In this document: positions 56,184 through 64,000 of the stretch, one piece after another | Layout of the letters: every line of letters starts with the position of its first letter | Numbering within the stretch: position 1 is the first letter of the stretch | Origin: Romanomermis culicivorax | Taxonomy: Eukaryota; Nematoda; Enoplea; Mermithida; Mermithidae | NCBI GenBank assembly: GCA_963922205.1 | Contig: CAWUHX010000171.1 | Span: 1-64,000, forward strand | DNA: 64,000 nucleotides | Direction of reading: 5' to 3' | Notes under the pieces: generated by a model | What the model was told of the DNA's origin: nothing | The model's input: the letters and a program-made list of their open reading frames with translations, nothing else | Database searches by the model: none | Made by a program: the position numbers and the translations under genes

Positions 56184-56870
56184 TTAATCTTTAATAGTTT
56201 TAATCATTCTCTCATGTTTTTAGTAATCTTCTCTTTATATATCTTATCCTCATCTTCATCTTTATACTTAATTTTTATTTTATTTTTACATTTAATGAAG
56301 ATCCGCAGATTCTCCGTGTTACATTCTTTAGCGACGTCAACAGATCAACTTTCTAAACTTTTTGAAGCAATCACTCCTTTCTCAGCATTAATTGAATTCA
56401 TAAGTTTCATGAAAGTATTTTTGGAAAATTTCTACTCTTCTTACTCATAGCCTTTGGGTAAAATTTACGAAAGTTTAGGAATAAAAAAATTTTCTTGCAG
56501 TCCGCATCACACTGGAAAAATCAACATTTTTGGGCTCTCACTTGTCATCGTAGAGGCTTTAATGCTCGATTTCTCATATAACTCAAAGTCAATTTACTAA
56601 TGAATAGTTGGCCCAGGGATTTTGGGATTTTTAAAGTTTATGGGATTTCTGCATTTTTGCCAAATTTGGCCATTTTGGGTTTTTTGATGATGGAGAACAT
56701 CATAAAAACATCAATTTTCCATGGGGAAAAAACTTTTGAACCAAAAAAAATAAAATTTTTGAAAAAAAAATTTTTCGGCTCAAAATTTGTTTTTCCATTA
56801 AAAATTGATGTTTTCATGACATTTTCCATCAGCAAAAACCTCAAAACGATCAAATTTGGCAACAGCGAAG

Positions 56871-57070
56871 CACTTTCCTAAGCCTAAACCTAAGCCAAAA
56901 CACTAAAATGACCAAATTTACGAAACACTTTCCTAAGCCTAAGCCTAAGCCAAAACACTAAAATGACCAAATTTACGAAGCACTTTCCTAAGCCTAAGCC
57001 TGAGCCAAAATACTAAAATGACCAAATTTACAAAGCACTTTCCTAAGCCTAAGCCTAAGCCAAAACAGGT
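56871..57070 (+). repeat. 55-bp minisatellite containing telomere-like GCCTAA hexamers
   Basis: CACTTTCC recurs at 56,871, 56,926, 56,981 and 57,036, an exact 55-bp period with about four units. Each has CCTAAGCCTAAGCCTAAGCC or a one-base variant, i.e. two to three copies of GCCTAA, then CAAAACACTAAAATGACC and AAATTTACGAA. GCCTAA is the complement of the nematode telomere repeat TTAGGC. Confidence 0.95.
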
Positions 57071-57703
57071 AAAATATAGACTCACCTAACTTGACTCTTC
57101 AGCTTCATCATCTGTATCCTGATCATCATCCAAACTGGGCATATCTTTGCCAGATTGCAATTTTGTTTATTTTTCAAACCCCCACAACTTTCCTCCTACT
57201 GAAAATCCCCATGGAATTCCAAACGTATAATAGGTTTTAAACATCAGAGAATCAGAATTTATAATCGGTAAGTCTGTATCTAAATCTCCCATAAACTTAA
57301 TATTACCCGAACTGTTCTAGCAACATCAGAATGTTTTTAAAAGCTAAAAAACACTTGAATAAAGCGTCTATGATCATTTTTAAGCAAAAAACAACTTGGG
57401 AGGTTTAGGAGATAATATTGACCCCATCTCCACTTGGGTAAAAGACAGGCAGGGGAAAAACGGTGATTTGCGATTAGAATTTAGAAACGATTTGGGCGAG
57501 AAAACAGTGGTGGGAATTCTGAAAAAATTTGTTTCATTTGGTTCACGACTCATTACCATGAACTCACGAAGATCTTATACATTCTAATCTAAATAAAAGA
57601 GCAGTTTAACAATGACATAAAAATATTTACAAATACAATGTCTTACATGAGGGAATGAGAAAAACAAATGGTGCTGGTGCTGGAAAAAAGGAACCTCAGT
57701 GAA
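57071..57703. other. No gene assigned; possible short acidic minus-strand exon at its left edge
   Basis: Minus strand 57,085-57,160 reads LQSGKDMPSLDDDQDTDDEA and ends in a TAG that is also the AG of an AG|GTGAGT donor-like site. It might be the end of a gene but nothing upstream supports it. The rest is non-coding. Confidence 0.3.
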
Positions 57704-57916
57704 TTACAGTAATTTTTGCCCCAGCGCGGAGTTCAACAGCCAGAACTCCATCTGCAGTTTGATGAGGGAGACAATATTTTCAAACAGAATTTCGTTCAAT
57801 TCTGCATCACGAGAGCTTTCGATTGATGTATTTTTATCAAAACTGTACAGACGGTTATCGAGAAAATTCTCATGAAAGAAAGTTATATGTTTTCCATTAG
57901 ATGATGTCAAACACAT
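57704..57916 (-). CDS. Candidate last exon of an unknown gene
   Basis: 70 codons ending at a stop at 57,704, with ordinary protein composition: GKHITFFHENFLDNRLYSFD, then DAELNEILFENIVSLIKLQM and a final NSALGQKLL. The neighbouring DNA is AT-rich and does not show this character, which is why I keep it. No domain recognised, and upstream (higher coordinates) lies satellite DNA, so any remaining exons are elsewhere or lost. Confidence 0.3.
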   Translation of the reverse strand: MCLTSSNGKHITFFHENFLDNRLYSFDKNTSIESSRDAELNEILFENIVSLIKLQMEFWLLNSALGQKLL

Positions 57917-57955
57917 AGATGGTCGCGTATAACACAGAGTGGGAATGCCATGGTT

Positions 57956-60628
57956 GAGCTCTTATTTGATATGGTACTTGAATGGGCCATTTGATGATGA
58001 TGGGATTTGGTCCATTTGTCTCCAGATCGGTCTGCTTCCAGTATGTCCGGTTTTTCTAGCTCTATCTAAAACTTTGAAGATTTTGTCTATAGGATGGGGC
58101 TAACTAGCTAACAGAGGCTAAAAAGTCCAATTATTGCCTTGACACTAGAATTTTGACCATTCCAAGGTACCTTGTTCCTAGAGTCTGATTGAAGTGAGTC
58201 AAGTTTTGTTAATTTCATTATGTAGAAATTTTTATGCTGTATCTAATGGTATAAAGAAGAGTTCTTAGGCAGCATTAGGTTAAGAGTTATTCTTGATTCA
58301 AGTGTTAAGCTCTTATTCAATATGGTACTTGAATAGGCCATTTGATTGTCATAGGATTTGGTTTATTTGTCTCGAAATGGGTCAGTTTTCATTGTGTCCA
58401 GTTTTTTAGCTCTATCTAAAAGTGTGAAGATTTTCTCTATACAATGTAGGGTTAACTAGCTATCAGAGGCTAAAAAGTCCAATTACTGCCTTGACATTAG
58501 AATTTTTACCATTCCAAGGTACCTTATCCCTAGAGTCTGATTGAAGTGAGTCAAGTTTTGTTAATTTTCATTATGTAGAGTTTTTTTATGCTGTTTCTAA
58601 TGGTGTAAAGAAGAGTTCTTAGGCAGCATTAGGTTAAGAATTATTCTTGGTTCATGTGTTGAGCTCTTATTTGATATGGTAATTGAATGGGCCATTTGAT
58701 GATTATGGGATTTGGTCCATTTGTCTCCAGATCGGTCTGCTTCCAGTATGTCCAGTTTTTCTAGCTCTATCTAAAAGTTTGAAGATTTTGTCTATAGAAT
58801 GGGGCTAACTAGCTAACAGAGGCTAAAAAGTCCAATTATTGCCTTGACACTAGAATTTTGACCATTCCAAGGTACCTTGTTCCTAGAGTCTGATTGAAGT
58901 GAGTCAAGTTTTGTTAATTTTCATTATGTATTGTTTTTTCTGCTCTATCTAATGGTATAAAGAAGAGTTCTTAGGCAGCATTAGGTTAAGAGTTATTCTT
59001 GATTCATTTGTTAAGCTCTTATTCAATATGGTACTTGAATAGGCCATTTGATTGTCATAGGATTTGGTTTATTTGTCTCGAAATGTTTCAGTTTTCATTG
59101 TGTCCAGTTTTTTAGCTCTATCTAAAAGTGTGAAGATTTTCTCTATACAATGTGGGGTTAACTAGCTATCAGAGGCTAAAAAGTCCAATTACTGCCTTGA
59201 CATTAGAATTTTTACCATTCCAAGGTACCTTATCCCTAGAGTCTGATTGAAGTGAGTCAAGTTTTGTTAATTTTCATTATGTAGAGTTTTTTTATGCTGT
59301 TTCTAATGGTGTAAAGAAGAGTTCTTAGGCAGCATTAGGTTAAGAATTATTCTTGGTTCATGTGTTGAGCTCTTATTTGATATGGTAATTGAATGGGCCA
59401 TTTGATGATTATGGGATTTGGTCCATTTGTCTCCAGATCGGTCTGCTTCCAGTATGTCCAGTTTTTCTAGCTCTATCTAAAAGTTTGAAGATTTTGTCTA
59501 TAGAATGGGGCTAACTAGCTAACAGAGGCTAAAAAGTCCAATTACTGCCTTGACATTAGAATTTTTACCATTCCAAGGTACCTTATCCCTAGAGTCTGAT
59601 TGAAGTGAGTCAAGTTTTGTTAATTTTCATTCTGTAGAGTTTTTTTATGCTGTTTCTAATGGTGTAAAGAAGAGTTCTTAGGCAGCATTAGGTTAAAAAT
59701 TATTCTTGATTCATGTGTTAAGCTCTTATTCAATATGGTACTTGAATAGGCCATTTGATTGTCATAGGATTTGGTTTATTTGTCTCGAAATGGGTCAGTT
59801 TTCATTGTGTCCAGTTTTTTAGCTCTATCTAAAAGTGTGAAGATTTTCTCTATACAATGTGGGGTTAACTAGCTATCAGAGGCTAAAAAGTCCAATTACT
59901 GCCTTGACATTAGAATTTTTACCATTCCAAGGTACCTTATCCCTAGACTCTGATTGAAGTGAGTCAAGTTTTGTTAATTTTCATTATGTAGAGTTTTTTA
60001 TGCTGTTTCTAATGGTGTAAAGAAGAGTTCTTAGGCAGCATTAGGTTAAGAATTATTCTTGGTTCATGTGTTGAGCTCTTATTTGATATGGTAATTGAAT
60101 GGGCCATTTGATGATTATGGGATTTGGTCCATTTGTCTCCAGATCGGTCTGCTTCCAGTATGTCCAGTTTTTCTAGCTCTATCTAAAAGTTTGAAGATTT
60201 TGTCTATAGAATGGGGCTAACTAGCTAACAGAGGCTAAAAAGTCCAATTATTGCCTTGACACTAGAATTTTGACCATTCCAAGGTACCTTGTTCCTAGAG
60301 TCTGATTGAAGTGAGTCAAGTTTTGTTAATTTTCATTATGTATCGTTTTTTATGCTCTATCTAATGGTATAAAGAAGAGTTCTTAGGCAGCATTAGGTTG
60401 AAAATTATTCTTAATTTATGTGTTGAGCTCTTACCTGATATGGTACTTGAATGGGCCATTTGATGATTATGGGATTTGGTTCATTTATCTTCAGATCAGT
60501 CTGTTTCCAGTATGTCCAGTTTTTCTAGCTCTATCTAAAAGTGTGAAGATTTTCTCTATAGGATGTGGCGTTAACCAGCTATCAGAGACTAAAAAGTCCA
60601 ATTATTGCCTTGACACTAGAATATTGAC
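57956..60628 (+). repeat. Satellite array, ~353-bp monomers in an alternating A/B arrangement
   Basis: Monomers start (GAGCTCTTAT or AAGCTCTTAT) at 57,956, 58,307, 58,661, 59,013, 59,367, 59,720, 60,073 and 60,425, a spacing of 351-354 bp; the last is truncated near 60,628. Type A has GATCGGTCTGCTTCC and TGGGGCTAACTAGCTAACAG, type B has GAAATGGGTCAG and GGGTTAACTAGCTATCAG. The order is A-B-A-B-A-B-A-hybrid, so the repeating unit is a dimer of about 706 bp. Monomer 5 is A in its first half and B-like in its second; monomer 8 is likewise mixed. Confidence 0.95.
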
Positions 60629-60649
60629 GTATTAAGCAATCACATGTGT

Positions 60650-63005
60650 AGCAGCTGAGAATATCTCTATCTTTTGTGTGCACCCTGTAATATGTCATTT
60701 TTGGTCAATTTGTACAGTGCACTGTTAAGCATGCAGGTTTAAAGCTGTTTCGAGTTACTGTAATAGTTGAGTTATGGTAATAGTTGTGTTACTGTAGATC
60801 ATAAGAGGAGAGGTTTACTATACATTGTATGGAAAAACAAACATTGATGTGCAAGTAGTGTACGATTGTGAAAAGGTAAGGTAAAAAGGAAAACTGATTT
60901 AGAACAAAAAATGGATGCACAATATGCATGTACTGTATAATGGTGAACCAGAAACAAAAATCGATCTGAAAAAAACTGGGCCACACCATGCATGTAGTGT
61001 ACAATGGTAAAAGGTAAGGCATAAAAAACGAAAATGGACATACAATATACATGTAGTGTACAGAGGTAAGACCTTTTCAGGGTTAGTGTGGGTTGCATAC
61101 AAGCGAAAATTGATCTTGAAGAAAAAGTGGACAAACAATGTGCGTACTGTACAAAAGTAAGAATAGGTAAGTAAGAATGAAAATCATTCTGGAGAAAAAG
61201 TGGACATACAGAGCACATATAGCATACAGAAGACAAAAAATGCATAGAAAACATTATCCATCTGAAGAGAGCATGCATGCTGGGGATGTAGCCAATTGCG
61301 CTTTTGCCAATTGTGTCGATCCAAATGCGCCAGATGTCATATGCATCATTCTCATATGCCCTATTAGCAAATGCGCCATGTGTTAAATGCACCGTTTGCA
61401 AATGCACATTGTTCATTGGCACCATAATTCTAATTGGACACTGAAAAGATAGTATCAAATGAGAAATGTAATCATTATTGAAGACAAAACAAACTAGGCA
61501 AAAACAGCATTGTAAATTATAGTACAATCATACAGAACCACACAGCTAGTCACATAGCCACAGATAAATTATGTCACATTTGGAACTTCAAAATTTTTAC
61601 ACTCAAACTACAGTATGATCAGGGTGAAATTAGTGCTATTGATTTTATGAGCGGCATAGCTCATAATTTGGCTGATCCTTCGGCGTGTTAAATAATGTAA
61701 CTATACATTCTTGCTTATTTTGACTTTCGAACTCAAGTGGTAAGATCTGGAGCAAATGTTTTTTTGCTGCTTCTGAACAAATTCGAATTATGAAGGTGCT
61801 GGTCACAGGATTATCTGATCATAGAATCATGATCGGATCATAGAATCATTTACATTAGATAAACTCTGATATAGATTAAGTACATAAGTCTGAGAAAAAT
61901 AAACATACTGCAAAAATTTCGGATGGGAAAAATTTTGTACAAAAAATGCTGCCTGAACAATTTCTGGAGACAATAGTCATCTTTGTTTCTTTTTTTATTA
62001 CGGGTCTTATCATTGCCTTTTCTATGATGAATTGAAAGACCAAGGGGCATTTGCAAAAAGCACAATTGCAGTTGGCGCATTATGCTTTTGGTGCAAATGC
62101 ATAGGGGGCATATAAAAATGGTGCACTTGAAAATCGGCGCAATGGGCTAGGGCGCAAATGGGAAAGTGCAATTGACATTGGCCCATATGGCTACAAACCC
62201 CATACTGTGCTATTGAAAATCGAGCCTGCAAAAAGAAAGGTCTGCAGAAACAATATTGACCACAAGCCATACAGGGGGCAGGTAAAATGCATAGAAAGGG
62301 GCACACCTCATAATAGGTAGTGCTTTATACAGAAAAATGCTTGATTTTGCAGGTTGACAGTTTTCCAGAACAATCATAAAGGAGGGTGAACTGCTAAAGC
62401 TCTACAGTGTACATGTAGTAGACAGAGGCAAAAACCTTTTGAGGAGTACTATAAATTGCATAAAAACCAAGATTGATCTGGAAAAAGTGGACCTACAGAG
62501 TGCATATATTGTACAAAAGTAAAAAAGGTAATGTGAAAAAAAACAAAATCAATCTGGAAGAAAAAATGAACAAAGCAAAAGGAGCATGTCCAATGGGCAT
62601 TAGAGAAAGGGCATGTAGAAAAGGTTATAGATTTGAAAGAAAGTATGTAAGGGGCAAGGAAAAAATAGCACTCTTAGTGAACATAAAAGAGAAGACCTAC
62701 AGAAAAAAATGTTATTGACCTAAAAACAGAACATGTAGCCACCAGGGAAGAGCACCTGTACTTGACAATGGAAATTCATCACTGAATGACTTTTCAAAAA
62801 TCCAAAACATTGGTTTGTTTTTATTACAAAATAATCTTATTTACTTCATGGTTGAGGACTACTCTAAGTTGCCTAGATGAAGGAAGGGATGAACCTTAGA
62901 AGGTAATGTGTGAAAAACAAAAATTGATCAGTAGAGAATATGTAGTGGGCAGAGAAGTTCTATGTTTTGAATTTATTTATGAAAAAATTATACATGTACT
63001 GATGA
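60650..63005. repeat. Subterminal region of the second Maverick copy with degenerate tandem motif
   Basis: 60,660-60,830 repeats the ATCTTTTGTGTG, GTCATTTTTGGTC, GAGTTACTGTAATAGT and GTTACTGTAG blocks seen at 991-1,640. 60,890-61,230 and 62,460-62,530 hold loose tandem units (GATCTG, AAAAAGTGGACATACA, CATGTAGTGTACA, GTAAG) also present at 1,250-1,330. 61,290-61,430 and 62,040-62,190 are dense in GCAAATGCGCC-like words. The 242-codon minus-strand ORF here (60,799-61,527) is produced by these repeats and is not a gene. Confidence 0.65.
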
Positions 63006-64000
63006 TATAAAAACGATGTCCATCCATAAGGATATGTACAAAAATTGGTTTTCAAAATATGCTTATCATACACAATTCTAAATGTTTTCAACGTTTCTCT
63101 GGTGACAACTTTTTGATCTTGCTGGTCTTGAATTCGTAGGTTATGTACATTTACTTCTTCTTGTCAATTATTTTTTACAAAAGCAAAAACCAGTCATCCA
63201 AGTGAATCGAAATTCACTTTTCTCATTGCATCTGATGACAGAGTAATCCCCCAAACCTTGATGACATGATGGTATTGCTCAGTAGATGGACTGTACACTT
63301 TGTAAGCATAATTCTTTGGACCTCCACTAACAAATTCCATAATATAAGATCCAGGACTGTATTCACATAATTCATATGTCATTTCACCTAGACACCAACC
63401 TGTCTGTACTTGATATTGTTGCTTGTCAATTGTTGACAGGTAAATAATACTGTTTGTATCAAAATATAATACTCGACTTTTTAATCCATCAATGTAAGAA
63501 TATAACTTCAGTCGAGCCTGAGCTGTCATATAAGCTGCAATAATGGGGTTAGTATTCCCCATAACCTCAGCAAAATCATCATGCTGGTAGTATGTCAATG
63601 ATATCATCAAATCATTGATCATATTTATTGCTTTGACAATATTGGATGGTTCTATAGCCAGCTCAAAAAATTCTTTGGGGTTGTTCAGAATAACAGTTTT
63701 ATCCATGTTGTTTCATTGACCAAACTGAAAAAGCATAAAATAAGTCAAATACATACAAAATTATTAGGTAAAAGTACCTTTTCCCAGAAAGAATTTAGCA
63801 TTAATTTGGCCAAAGCCCTCTTTCCAGGATTTTTCAAAATTTCTAAAGGGTCCAATGAAATATTCTTGCAACTGTAGACATCCATTTCATATTCACGTTT
63901 TTGCTCATCTGTCTGAGCTCTAGCAGGGTAACCTTCACTCTCCTATAAAAATTACAATCAAATTCTGTCACATTTACATAATATAAAACTTACTAGTTTC
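63006..64000 (-). pseudogene. Second Maverick DNA polymerase B copy, 3' part, inactivated
   Basis: Same orientation and intron positions as 2,120-3,120. Visible are motif B (NPGKRALAKLMLNSFWEK, about 63,790-63,845, with Glu in place of the final Gly) and motif C reading YFDTNS at about 63,449-63,466, where the second catalytic Asp is Asn (codon 63,452-63,454). A stop follows the frame at 63,194 and the C-terminal part to PYGW (about 63,020) lies in other frames. The remainder continues beyond the window. It cannot encode an active polymerase. Confidence 0.9.

Noticed and set aside
57956-60628. CRISPR-like array of regularly spaced repeats
   Set aside because: The whole 353-bp unit is repeated with no unique spacers, and this is animal DNA.
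60799-61527. 242-codon minus-strand ORF
   Set aside because: Its protein is internally repetitive in step with the degenerate tandem DNA motif and has no domain; a by-product of the repeats.

Overview
The window is AT-rich animal DNA made almost entirely of transposable elements. Introns are short and start GT and end AG, pol genes are metazoan in type, and there are no operons or Shine-Dalgarno sites. A 55-bp minisatellite near 57 kb contains GCCTAA hexamers, the complement of the nematode telomere repeat TTAGGC. A nematode is a reasonable but weakly supported guess.

Layout. 1-215 is a cut-off miniature transposon. 960-12,469 is a decayed Maverick/Polinton: a family-B DNA polymerase on the minus strand (2,129-6,983), a divergent spacer, then a plus-strand block with a packaging-type ATPase and Maverick-type small proteins. 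Its right part is missing and a 14.6-kb Ty3/Gypsy element lies there (12,470-27,114, minus strand, LTRs about 99% identical by eye). That element encodes Gag, Pol and, downstream of Pol, a long ORF3 that begins with a DEDDy-type 3'-5' exonuclease domain and appears to be expressed by splicing. 27-35 kb holds a two-exon micro-ORF, a 169-bp hAT-type MITE with an 8-bp target duplication, and an apparently intact eight-exon gene (30,978-35,224) for a transposase-like protein of about 987 residues. Elements that share terminal sequence with the left flank of that gene recur at 27.9, 37.9-38.3 and 55.8-56.2 kb.

40,372-49,618 is a second Gypsy-type element (plus strand, 895-bp LTRs, TGAT duplication). 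It has a Gag with four zinc knuckles. In its second reading frame a signal peptide, a cysteine-rich glycosylated ectodomain and one membrane span stand in front of protease, reverse transcriptase and RNase H, so an envelope-like module is fused upstream of Pol. Two in-frame stops separate RNase H from integrase. A related solo LTR lies at 52,962-53,774. Between them are a hAT transposase relic, a tRNA-like pseudogene and a RhoGAP-like exon pair. 53.9-54.1 kb is another hAT-type MITE. 57,956-60,628 is a satellite of about 353-bp monomers in an alternating A/B arrangement. From about 60.65 kb a second Maverick copy begins, with matching subterminal repeats and a DNA polymerase whose catalytic DTDS reads DTNS.

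The two most unusual things are the exonuclease ORF of the first Gypsy element and the Env-like/Pol single frame of the second. The intact spliced transposase-like gene, with its possible MITE clientele, is third.
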